DNA of 22,473 bases from Boseongicola sp. SB0675_bin_26 (GTDB lineage Bacteria > Pseudomonadota > Alphaproteobacteria > Rhodobacterales > Rhodobacteraceae): NCBI GenBank assembly GCA_009843725.1, contig VYCX01000497.1, positions 1 through 22,473 of the forward strand, read 5' to 3'. The translations under genes and the position numbers were made by a program. This document shows, piece by piece, positions 16,063-22,473 of the stretch. Positions within the stretch are counted from its first letter, which is position 1, and the number at the start of each line of letters is the position of its first letter. The notes beneath the pieces are model-generated. The model was not told where the DNA came from. It made no database searches and saw nothing but the letters and a program-made list of their open reading frames with translations.

Positions 16063-16790
16063 GATGCGTCGTCGCCGAACGCGGCACGCAACTGCGCCGC
16101 CGCATGGCCGATCTGTCGGCGGTCCGTGCCCCGGATCACGACATTCGCGCCATACCGGCCATTCTGCCGGAACGGGTAGGAACCAAGGCTCAGATGCGCG
16201 AATTCCTCTGCGATCTCGTTCAACCGGGCGGCGATGTCCCCCTCCGCCCGATCAATCCGTACGCTCTCGGAGAGCACGGGGTCGCCTCCCGAAATCATGG
16301 GCAGAATGCTTGCGACCATTGCTTCGAAGATTGCCGGAATTCCTGCCAGGACATGGACATTTCCAATCGTGAACCCCGGTGCGGCGGAGATCGGGTTCGT
16401 GATCAGCGTGGCACCTTCCGGAATCCGTGCCATGCGCAGCCTGGCCTCGTTCATTTCGATGTCCTGCCGGTCGTAGTGCGCCTGAAGAATGGCGCGCGCG
16501 TCCGGGCGGACATCGATGGAGGCGTTCATGGCCTCGGCCACGCAGTCGGCCGTTATGTCGTCATGTGTCGGCCCGATGCCGCCCGAAGTGAAAAGGTGGT
16601 CGTGCGTCCGTGCAAGCGCCCTGACTCCCTCCACGATTGCCGTGCGGTCATCCGCAACCATGCGCACCTCCGCGAGATTGATTCCCGCCTCGGTCAGCTT
16701 TCCGGCGAGGTGGTGCATGTTGGAGTCGCGGGTACGTCCGGAAAGTATCTCGTCGCCGATCACCAGCATGGCGGCGGTTGGGTTGGCCAT
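16059..16790 (-). CDS. CinA-like molybdopterin-binding-domain protein (short form)
   Basis: This 243-residue protein has only the MoaB/MogA-type domain of CinA and lacks the C-terminal PncC amidase domain; such short forms are common in alphaproteobacteria. Landmarks are AAMLVIGDEILSGRTRDSN (6-24), the family hallmark FTSGGIGPTHDDIT (67-80) and IPEGATLITNPISAAPGF with LAGIPAIFEAM. The full-length family is linked to nucleotide repair (ADP-ribose/NMN); the short form's role is unsettled. ATG 16790 is preferred because the domain begins directly after it; the frame extends to 16910 but would run into sfsA on the other strand. It is divergent from sfsA with only 47 nt between start codons. Confidence 0.88.
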   Translation of the reverse strand: MANPTAAMLVIGDEILSGRTRDSNMHHLAGKLTEAGINLAEVRMVADDRTAIVEGVRALARTHDHLFTSGGIGPTHDDITADCVAEAMNASIDVRPDARAILQAHYDRQDIEMNEARLRMARIPEGATLITNPISAAPGFTIGNVHVLAGIPAIFEAMVASILPMISGGDPVLSESVRIDRAEGDIAARLNEIAEEFAHLSLGSYPFRQNGRYGANVVIRGTDRRQIGHAAAQLRAAFGDDAS

Positions 16791-16837
16791 GGAGTCTGTC
16801 CTTGTCCCTTTCCCTGCACCGGTATAGGGCCCGAGGC

Positions 16838-17563
16838 ATGCGCTTTCAAACGCCTTTGGTGCCGGGCCGCCTGATCCGCCGCTACAAACGGTTTCTTGCG
16901 GACGTGGCACTGGAGGAGGACGGCCGCACCGTGGTGGCCCATTGCCCCAATCCGGGGTCGATGCTGGGACTCGCCGAGGAGGGCATGCGCGTCTGGCTTG
17001 AACCCAATGACGATTCGAGGAAGAAGCTGAAATTCGGCTGGCGCCTGGTCGAATTGCGGGATGGCCATCTCGCGGGCATTGATACCTCGGTGCCGAACCG
17101 CATCGTTGCCGAGGCGCTTGCTGCCGGACATTTCCGAGGTCTTTCCGGATACGGCAATGTCCGGCGCGAAGTGCCGTACGGCGCCAGCAGCCGCGTGGAC
17201 TTTCTGCTCAGGGAGCCCGGATTGCCCGACGCCTACGTGGAGGTGAAGAACGTGCATCTGAACCGCACCGGCGATCTGGCGGAATTCCCGGATTGCGTGA
17301 CCGAACGTGGCGCCAGGCATCTGGCCGAGCTTTCGGCCATGGTTGCGAAGGGGTTCCGGGCGATGATGCTCTACGTCGTGCAGCGGACGGATTGCGCCGG
17401 GCTTGTCCTGGCTCGTGACCTGGATCCCGGCTACGGCGCCGCGTTCGACCGGGCCTGCGCGGCTGGCGTGGAGACGGTATGCCACGGGACGACGATCACG
17501 CGGGACGGTGTCGAAATCGCTTCCGAACTGCCGGTTCTTGAACAAGCCGCGGCCAGCGGATGA
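16838..17563 (+). CDS. sfsA: Sugar fermentation stimulation protein
   Basis: SfsA family proteins have an N-terminal OB-like domain that binds DNA and a C-terminal PD-(D/E)XK nuclease-like domain; the cellular role is still unclear. The product is 241 residues, a normal length. HCPNPGSM (35-42) is diagnostic, and the nuclease-like residues are Asp121 (SRVDFLL) and Glu135/Lys137 (YVEVKNVHL). Start ATG 16838 gives the usual N-terminus MRFQTPLVPGRL. TATAGG at 16823-16828 could be a -10 box, but the start would lie very close. The stop overlaps a possible upstream map ATG at 17560. Confidence 0.96.
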   Translation: MRFQTPLVPGRLIRRYKRFLADVALEEDGRTVVAHCPNPGSMLGLAEEGMRVWLEPNDDSRKKLKFGWRLVELRDGHLAGIDTSVPNRIVAEALAAGHFRGLSGYGNVRREVPYGASSRVDFLLREPGLPDAYVEVKNVHLNRTGDLAEFPDCVTERGARHLAELSAMVAKGFRAMMLYVVQRTDCAGLVLARDLDPGYGAAFDRACAAGVETVCHGTTITRDGVEIASELPVLEQAAASG

Positions 17564-17604
17564 CTGGCGGTTTTCTCCGGAAGGCACTATATGGCGGGCA
17601 GGAA

Positions 17605-17612
17605 AAGGAAGG
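17605..17612 (+). promoter_or_regulatory. Ribosome-binding site AAGGAAGG selecting GTG 17620 for map
   Basis: The site is 7 nt from GTG 17620. The alternative ATG 17560, which overlaps the sfsA stop, has no such site and would add 20 unusual residues. A TATAT sequence at 17588-17592 might be the -10 element of a map promoter. Confidence 0.6.
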
Positions 17613-17619
17613 ATGTCCC

Positions 17620-18432
17620 GTGTACGACCACAGCAAGGGCCGTCTGACCAAGGACGGCATCCGCATTCATGATTCCGGAGATCTTGCCGGCATGCACCGT
17701 GCCGGCGCGCTCGCCGCGCACATCCTGGACGAGATCGCACCGCTGGTGGAACCGGGCGTGGCCACCGGCGAAATCGACAGGGCGATAATGCGGATGATAG
17801 GCGATGCGGGCGCCACGTCGGCCACAATCGGCTACAAGGGCTACCAGCACGCCAGCTGCATCAGCGTCAATCATGTCGTCTGCCACGGCATTCCCGGGAA
17901 GAAGCGGCTCAAGGACAAGGACATCCTGAACGTGGACGTGACCGTGATCGTTGACGGCTGGCATGGAGACACGAGCCGGATGTACGTTGCGGGCGGGCTT
18001 TCCCGAAAGGCGGAGCGCCTGATCCAGGTGACACATGATGCGCTCATGAAGGGCATCGAGGCAATCAGGCCCGGCAACACGTTCGGCGATATCGGGCATG
18101 CCATCCAGGCCTACGTTGAGGCGCGCCAGATGAGCGTGGTCCAGGGCTTTTGCGGCCACGGTCTCGGGCGCCTGTTCCATGCCCCGCCCAACGTTCTGCA
18201 TTTCGGGAGACCTGGAACGGGCGCGGTGCTGGAGCCCGGCATGTTCTTCACCGTCGAGCCGATGGTGAATCTTGGCAGGCCCGAAACCAAGATTCTGTCA
18301 GACGACTGGACGGCCGTCACGAGAGACAAGTCGCTTTCCGCGCAGTTTGAGCATTCGGTCGGCGTGACCGATGACGGCTGCGACATCTTCACGTTGTCGC
18401 CCGCCGGCAAGTTTCATCCGACCTGGCTCTGA
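17620..18432 (+). CDS. map: Methionine aminopeptidase, type I
   Basis: The enzyme removes the initiator methionine from new proteins and is normally essential. From GTG 17620 the product is 270 residues, close to the usual size. The five metal ligands are Asp106 (NVDVTVIVDG), Asp117 (HGDTSRMY), His180 (GFCGHGLGRLFH), Glu213 (FTVEPM) and Glu244 (QFEHSVGVT); His89 (VVCHGIPG) is the catalytic histidine. No N-terminal zinc-finger extension is present. It follows sfsA in the same direction and is closed by a strong hairpin 2 nt after the stop. Confidence 0.96.
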   Translation: MYDHSKGRLTKDGIRIHDSGDLAGMHRAGALAAHILDEIAPLVEPGVATGEIDRAIMRMIGDAGATSATIGYKGYQHASCISVNHVVCHGIPGKKRLKDKDILNVDVTVIVDGWHGDTSRMYVAGGLSRKAERLIQVTHDALMKGIEAIRPGNTFGDIGHAIQAYVEARQMSVVQGFCGHGLGRLFHAPPNVLHFGRPGTGAVLEPGMFFTVEPMVNLGRPETKILSDDWTAVTRDKSLSAQFEHSVGVTDDGCDIFTLSPAGKFHPTWL

Positions 18433-18433
18433 A

Positions 18434-18456
18434 GGCCGGGCCACTCCGGCCCGGCC
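18434..18456 (+). terminator. Strong hairpin after map
   Basis: A perfect 9-bp GC-only stem, GGCCGGGCC (18434-18442) and GGCCCGGCC (18448-18456), with loop ACTCC begins just after the map stop codon. There is no T tract, as is common for high-GC alphaproteobacterial terminators. Confidence 0.75.
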
Positions 18457-18822
18457 CGGCGGAGGGAGACGAGGAGCCGTGGGGTTCACTGCTGAATCCG
18501 AACGTCGCGGCTTCACCTTCATCGGGGCCAGGCACCTTGCGCACAGTGCCCGAAATGACGCGCCCGTGACGATCGCCTCAGCGGCGCGGACCTGCCGAAT
18601 TCATCATTTGTCGTGCGCGACCCCGGCCATTGAAACCGGCGTGGCGGATCGGCTTCGGAAATCGGAAGTCATGATCAGGCTGGCCGATGGAGTCGCGCCG
18701 ATGCAAGGCAGGCCCCGGCGGCAAAGGAGGCGGATTTCATGGTGACGCACAGCCATGCGACCAGATTTTCCTGTTGTGAAGAACCGGCAATTTTGTCTCT
18801 TGGTCACCAGGAGGAACTTGCA
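18457..18822. other. Upstream region of the 2-oxoglutarate oxygenase gene
   Basis: No gene is recognised in this stretch. Its 3' part is less GC-rich and contains the ribosome site AGGAGG at 18809-18814. It presumably carries the oxygenase promoter, but no clear -35/-10 pair could be chosen. Confidence 0.45.
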
Positions 18823-19611
18823 ATGCAGCACCTGCTTGATCTTGAGACCTATCCAATCGACCGTCCTGGCAGCGACGAATGCAAAGCCTTGTGCGAGCGG
18901 TGCCGGGCCGATCTGGCCGCACACGGCATGTACAATCTGGATGGGTTTCTGAAGCCGAAGGTCGCGCAGGCCGCCGCCGACGACCTCAAGCCGACAATGG
19001 CCAGCGACGGCTTTACCCACAGGCGGACGCACAACATCTATTTCAAGAAAGAGCTGCCGGACCTGGCTCCGGATCATCCGGCCTTGACACGGTTTCAGAC
19101 CGTCAACCATACGCTGTGCGCTGATCAGCTGGGCGCCAATCCGGTCACAGAGATCTACGCCTGGCCGCCACTGGTTGACTTTTTGGCGGTGACGATGGGC
19201 AAGCGGGCGCTCTTCGTCATGGATGATCCGCTCGCTCGGATCAACGTGATGGCCTACCACAAGGGCGAAACGCTGAACTGGCACTTCGACCGCTCCGAGT
19301 TCACCACGACGCTGCTTTTGCAGGCGCCGGAAGCAGGCGGCGACTTCGAGTATCGTACCGACTTGCGCACTGCGGACAATCCCAACTACGACGGCGTTGC
19401 CAGGCTGTTGCGGAACGAGGATCCGGACCTGCGGGTGGTCACGCCAAGACCTGGCGCCCTGAACGTCTTTCGCGGCATCAACACTCCGCATCGCGTGACC
19501 AAGATCCGCGGGGACCGGGAACGGATGATCGCGGTGTTTTCCTACTACGACAGGCCCGGCGTCATGTTCTCGGAAGACGAACGGATCGGGTTCTACGGCC
19601 GCCCGGCCTGA
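18823..19611 (+). CDS. Fe(II)/2-oxoglutarate-dependent oxygenase, HalD/BesD-like family
   Basis: This 262-residue protein resembles proteins named HalD/BesD-family halogenases, which act on free amino acids. The metal triad reads His154-x-Asp156 (LNWHFDRSEF) and His223 (TPHRVTKIRG), with Arg234 (RERMIAVFSYYDRPG) the likely 2-oxoglutarate anchor. True halogenases replace the HxD aspartate by Gly or Ala to make room for chloride; here Asp is present, so a hydroxylase is predicted. Other landmarks are TTTLLLQAPEAGGDFEYR, PGALNVFRG and MFSEDERIGFYGRPA. ATG 18823 has AGGAGG 8 nt upstream; the in-frame extension to 18739 is rejected. A stump of an M24 peptidase gene follows 52 nt later, perhaps once in the same operon. 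Substrate unknown. Confidence 0.8.
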   Translation: MQHLLDLETYPIDRPGSDECKALCERCRADLAAHGMYNLDGFLKPKVAQAAADDLKPTMASDGFTHRRTHNIYFKKELPDLAPDHPALTRFQTVNHTLCADQLGANPVTEIYAWPPLVDFLAVTMGKRALFVMDDPLARINVMAYHKGETLNWHFDRSEFTTTLLLQAPEAGGDFEYRTDLRTADNPNYDGVARLLRNEDPDLRVVTPRPGALNVFRGINTPHRVTKIRGDRERMIAVFSYYDRPGVMFSEDERIGFYGRPA

Positions 19612-19663
19612 CGCCGGCCGCCTTGCCCGCCGCTCGCCGGCCTGCCGAGGAATCCGCACCGAA

Positions 19664-19985
19664 ATGACCGAGATGCCGTCACTGCTCAAGGACGAGCGCA
19701 CGCTGGCGCATTTGAACAGCGAGGGCGCAGACACGCCCCTGATCAGCCCCGTCGCACCGGATGAGCTGGAAAGGGCCTGCGCCCATCGGTCGGGACGGTT
19801 TCGCAAGGCGATGGCGAATGCCGATGTCGCTGCACAGTTGCTGCACGATCCGGCCAACATCCGCCACGCCTTCGACAGTTCGAGCAAGCAGGTCCGGACT
19901 GCGCACAACCCGATGCGCTCCGCGCTGATCCTGACTGACGGCCCCCTGATCATGCTCGAGTTCAGGGGCGAACACCGCAATGACG
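19664..19985 (+). pseudogene. 5' fragment of an M24 (Xaa-Pro / creatinase-type) peptidase gene
   Basis: From ATG 19664 (CGAGGAA upstream) about 107 residues resemble the N-terminal domain of M24 metallopeptidases such as Xaa-Pro dipeptidases: DVAAQLLHDPANIRHAFDSS, KQVRTAHNPMRSALILTDGP and LIMLEFRGEH. The similarity then stops. The whole catalytic pita-bread domain, with its five metal ligands, is missing. The frame remains open into unrelated DNA and into a transposase fragment. Truncation by insertion-sequence activity is the simplest reading. Family call is from pattern memory. Confidence 0.65.
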
Positions 19986-20581
19986 GCCGTCCGGTCCATG
20001 CAGGGACCGCGCCGGGGCGCCGTCGCATGACGTCCATAGGACGCCCATTCCGAACAGCCGGAGGATCTTCGCGGATCACGCAGCCGTCACGCCCCGGTGC
20101 AATGACCGATTGGCGGCGCCAGCGCTGCCTTGCGCATTCTCGGTCAAGGGCGTCGCCGAACTCGGTCCGGGTCGTGCGGTTCGCCAACGAGATCGGTGCG
20201 CAACGCATTTTCTCGCGAACCTCCCGCGCCGCGGCCGAAATCGGGCGGAAGACCGGCGAACGACTGCGCCAGGCGCCCGGCCTGGCGACCGGAGGGCGGT
20301 CCCGCAGCCGGGTGTGGCCCAACTTTTTTGACTCTGGCGTTTTCTGGTCCAATGTCTTGGGAGGCATGGCGACATCGGCCGGACGAACCGGCCGGCGATG
20401 CGCCGTTGCAGGTGACGGGCAGAAGCACGAACCATGGCGCATGGCAAAGGGGATCACGGGCATCGGTATCCGGACGCGGTGGCGTGTCCGGAAGGTCTGG
20501 GGGAGGAGGGCGCGGCGGTGGTTCGCACGCGCGAGGGCGGCTACGTCCGGCACTGGCTGCAGGACGGCGAGGTGCGGAGCC
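19986..20581. other. Unassigned DNA between the peptidase stump and the transposase fragment
   Basis: No convincing protein on either strand. A coding-looking segment at 20434-20580 (YVRHWLQDGEVRSLD, another frame) may be an out-of-frame start of the transposase. TTGACT at 20328-20333 could be a -35 box near a former IS end, with no good -10. Confidence 0.4.
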
Positions 20582-20947
20582 TGGACGTTCCCGGAGGAAA
20601 GGCTGCTCGAGGCGCTTCTGGAGGCGGTTTTGGCGGAGTTCAGACCGCAGCTTCCGGGCCTGGCGGCGGATCTTGCGTCGGACGCTCCGGGACTGATGCC
20701 CTCGGCGGCGGTGGCGAAGTCCTTCCTGACCCGGCTGGGACGGGTCGAGGTGGAACGGACGTGCTTCCATTGCCGGTCGTGCGACAAGGGAAGCTTCCCG
20801 CCGGACCGGGCGCCGGACCTGGAGGGAAGCGCTTTCGCGCCGGGGATGGCGAGCGTCATCGCCGGGACTGCGCAGCTCATGAGCTTCGAGGCGGCGAGCC
20901 GTCACGTCGCGAATCTTGAGGGTCTGGACCTGGTGACCTCCCAGGTC
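20582..20947 (+). mobile_element. N-terminal fragment of an ISKra4-type transposase
   Basis: The frame reads ERLLEALLEAVLAEFRPQLP, then RLGRVEVERTCFHCRSCDKG (a Cys-x2-Cys-x2-Cys knuckle), SFPPDRAPDLEG, APGMASVIAGTAQ and SFEAASRHVANLEGLDLVTS. This is the typical start of ISKra4-family transposases, which have a zinc-binding N-terminus and a DDE domain further on. Similarity ends abruptly near 20947 and the catalytic part is absent here. It is fused in frame to the upstream peptidase stump as an accidental 452-codon frame (19664-21022). A further piece of the same type lies at 22238. Confidence 0.7.
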
Positions 20948-21251
20948 CCGGTGAAGTGCTTCTGCGCGTGCCATGGTTCCTTGACCCCGGGATGCCCCAC
21001 TTCGCCTCACCAATTCGGCTGATGGGTGCTGCCTTCGAACCATAAGGCAGTCTCGGCGCATCCGATCAAACCCATTTCAAGGTCCAATCGCCCGGCCCAT
21101 GCATGCCGCTTCCGACGCTTCGCCTGACACCTCGCGATGTCCGACGCACGGCTCGCGGTGAAAGTGGTGGTTAGCCTTTCCTTCCTGCGGGACTTTCACC
21201 CGCTGCACTCACGCCTGTTGACCTTGCGCACCCTATGTTGGGTTCAGGCCA
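20948..21251. other. Unassigned spacer with a small hairpin
   Basis: No gene recognised. The stretch 21087-21245 contains a GCGGG/CCCGC hairpin (21187-21203) and has the look of a conserved non-coding mobile-element border, but I cannot name it. Confidence 0.4.
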
Positions 21252-21704
21252 TCACTTTGGCTTGGGACGCCATACACTAAGTGCAAAAAGTATCACGCCT
21301 GCGATCATGAATGGCAGGTTGATCACGCTCCCAGGGGCGGTTCCGGTCGTCTCAATTGCCTTGTTCGCCCCAACCCAAAGACGCATCGCGTATTCAACCG
21401 TGAACAGCAGGTAGAGCATTGGTATTAGCGCGCGGTATCGGACAGCAGCGAGCAGGTAAATCAAACCAATTATCAACTGGGACAATCCCCATAAGCCGAA
21501 TATCCCAATCACCGTCGCAGCCGCACTATCTTGATATGAATCCAGCGGGATTGAGGCAATGCTCTGCGCGCCGCCATCGTGTGCAAACAGATGATGCTGA
21601 CTGCGCCAAAGGGTGAGAGCCGTGAGCGCGTAGAATAGGTACAGTGCGATTTTGTGACCGGGAAACTGGTTGTCTAGCGATGTCGGGAAGATGTGGAGAA
21701 ACAA
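21252..21704 (-). CDS. Small membrane protein of unknown function, about four membrane helices
   Basis: The 150-residue frame has hydrophobic segments near KIALYLFYALTALTL, ATVIGIFGLWGLSQLIIGLI, YLLAAVRYRALIPMLYLLF and LPFMIAGVILFALSVW. The segment NQFPGHKIALYLFYAL and GGAQSIASIPLDSYQDSAAA recall a family of uncharacterised bacterial membrane proteins. The only practical start is a TTG at 21704 without a good ribosome site, so the 5' end may have been altered or lost; the frame is open upstream to about 21765. Base composition is lower in GC (about 50% in 21421-21480) than the neighbouring genes, which suggests a different origin. It lies between transposase fragments. Confidence 0.62.
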   Translation of the reverse strand: MFLHIFPTSLDNQFPGHKIALYLFYALTALTLWRSQHHLFAHDGGAQSIASIPLDSYQDSAAATVIGIFGLWGLSQLIIGLIYLLAAVRYRALIPMLYLLFTVEYAMRLWVGANKAIETTGTAPGSVINLPFMIAGVILFALSVWRPKPK

Positions 21705-21989
21705 ATGAAAGCGCTCCTCTTTGGGTTCGGCGAACAGCGGAACAATTGCGGTTGCTTGCGCTCACGAGATAAGACACGATCTTCTGGACTGCAACGCGTC
21801 TTTCGCCAAGTCCAGGTTGCGATCAGATCACGAATCGCTTCGCGCATTGACCTCCTTGCACATGTCGTCCTCCATGGACGGGCCAAGTTTGGCCCGGGTT
21901 GACGCGCCGCGCACGATTGCGGCACCCGCTGGAGACAATCACGGCCGGCACCGCACGTTCTGGAATGCTTCGGCGTCTAGTGGTTTGAT

Positions 21990-22235
21990 TCACTCATTTG
22001 ATGTCATTTCCTGAAGCATCTGGTGGCCTCGCTTCCACGCCTCGATGAGGTCCTCCGGCTTACTGCTACAGCGGACCGGGCGGGCGTCGTTGGCGTTGTG
22101 GTGTTCGATGTAGCCCTTGATGGCGGCGATGCGTTCGTCGGGCGAGTCGAAGAGCGTGTCCTTCCGCCTCTGCCTGGGCAGCTTCGAGAAGAACCTCTCG
22201 ACGGCGTTCATCCAGGACGCCGAGGTCGGGGTGAA
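21990..22235 (-). mobile_element. 3' fragment of an IS630-type transposase
   Basis: The minus-strand frame FTPTSASWMNAVERFFSKL, then NDARPVRCSSKPEDLIEAWK and GHQMLQEMTSNE, is the C-terminal end of an IS630-family (Tc1/mariner-like) DDE transposase; the Glu in NAVERFF is the usual third catalytic residue. Only about 82 residues remain of roughly 340. The reading breaks at 22235, where ISKra4-type sequence begins on the other strand. A TA at 21978-21979 followed by GTGGTTTGATTCA may be the element's right end. Confidence 0.8.
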
Positions 22236-22237
22236 TC

Positions 22238-22473
22238 GTCGCCGTCTCCGACGGGGCGGAATGGACGCGGAACACGTGCGACGAGATCTTCGGGGGCGGG
22301 AAGGTCACCTTCGTGCTCGACCTGTGCACGCCCTGGAATACGCGTCCGACGCCGTGAAGGCGGTCCTCACCGAAGGGGCGGAGCGGGACCGGCGTTTCGA
22401 GGAGGTCAGGGCGGACATCGGGGCGGGGCGGGGCGCGACGGAGGTCCGGGAACTCGATCCCTTCAGCGGCCGG
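22238..22473 (+). mobile_element. Central fragment of an ISKra4-type transposase, frameshifted, continuing beyond the window
   Basis: The frame VAVSDGAEWTRNTCDEIFGG, then KVTFVLDL, changes frame near 22323-22327 and resumes as HALEYASDAVKAVLTEGAER, FEEVRADIGAGRG. This matches the catalytic region of ISKra4-type transposases; one missing base explains the shift (expected LDL-x-HALEYA). The fragment runs off the end of the window. It has the same orientation as the N-terminal piece at 20582-20947 and could be the other part of one broken element. Confidence 0.7.

Noticed and set aside
17560..17619. Upstream ATG 17560 as the map start
   Set aside because: It adds 20 residues not typical of the family and has no ribosome site, whereas GTG 17620 has a good one.
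18823..19611. A halogenase call for the HalD/BesD-like protein
   Set aside because: The HxD aspartate needed by hydroxylases is present (Asp156), whereas halogenases of this type lack it.
18604..20880. A 758-codon open frame on the minus strand
   Set aside because: It lies antisense to the oxygenase, the peptidase stump and the transposase fragment, shows no recognisable domain, and has the Arg/Pro-rich composition usual for shadow frames in high-GC DNA.
21237..21243. GTTGGGT as an integron attC core site
   Set aside because: It fits the loose consensus, but no matching inverse core site or attC stem was found upstream.
1..22473. CRISPR arrays, tRNA or rRNA genes, phage modules
   Set aside because: No regularly spaced repeats, cloverleaf-like segments, rRNA motifs or phage structural genes were noticed on reading either strand.

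Overview
The window looks like the chromosome of a high-GC alphaproteobacterium, most likely Rhodobacterales/Rhodobacteraceae. This rests on the OmpA-family protein with its characteristic N-terminal half, the single-domain CinA-like protein set against a divergent sfsA-map pair, and overall codon use. It is an inference from recognised families, not a database result.

Layout. (1) 1-1821 is the 3' end of gltB (glutamate synthase large subunit). (2) After a gap with a possible gene-tail remnant, 2320-3504 (-) encodes an MpaB/DUF2236 haem oxygenase-like protein. (3) About 4226-5722 is a decayed fadH (2,4-dienoyl-CoA reductase): its start is missing, it has an internal deletion with a frame change, and its natural stop is lost. 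(4) 6152-13708 is an intact sugar or sugar-acid catabolic cluster: a GntR/FCD regulator, a three-part XylFGH-type ABC importer, a two-subunit GMC (FAD) dehydrogenase, a small unexplained ORF, and an enolase-superfamily cycloisomerase/dehydratase. (5) 13914-16790 (-) reads, in transcription order, CinA-like protein, a 152-aa unknown, OmpA-family lipoprotein-less envelope protein, then Cu/Zn superoxide dismutase (sodC). The first three are linked by two 4-nt GTGA overlaps. (6) 16838-18432 (+) is sfsA-map, ending in a strong hairpin. (7) 18823-19611 (+) is a HalD/BesD-like Fe(II)/2-oxoglutarate oxygenase that keeps the HxD motif, followed by the 5' stump of an M24 (Xaa-Pro) peptidase gene. (8) 20.4 kb to the end is an insertion-sequence graveyard: two fragments of an ISKra4-type transposase, the 3' end of an IS630-type transposase, and between them a lower-GC gene for a small membrane protein.

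The most coherent biological unit is the cluster at 6152-13708. The importer would bring in a monosaccharide or sugar acid, the FAD dehydrogenase would oxidise it (probably to a lactone or keto form), and the enolase-family enzyme would isomerise or dehydrate the product, under control of a DgoR-like repressor. No later aldolase or kinase is present, so the substrate cannot be read from the sequence. The leader between the regulator and the importer carries a nested 12-bp hairpin and a tandem repeat/hairpin beside the ribosome-binding site, which may be regulatory.

No CRISPR array, rRNA, tRNA or phage module was seen.
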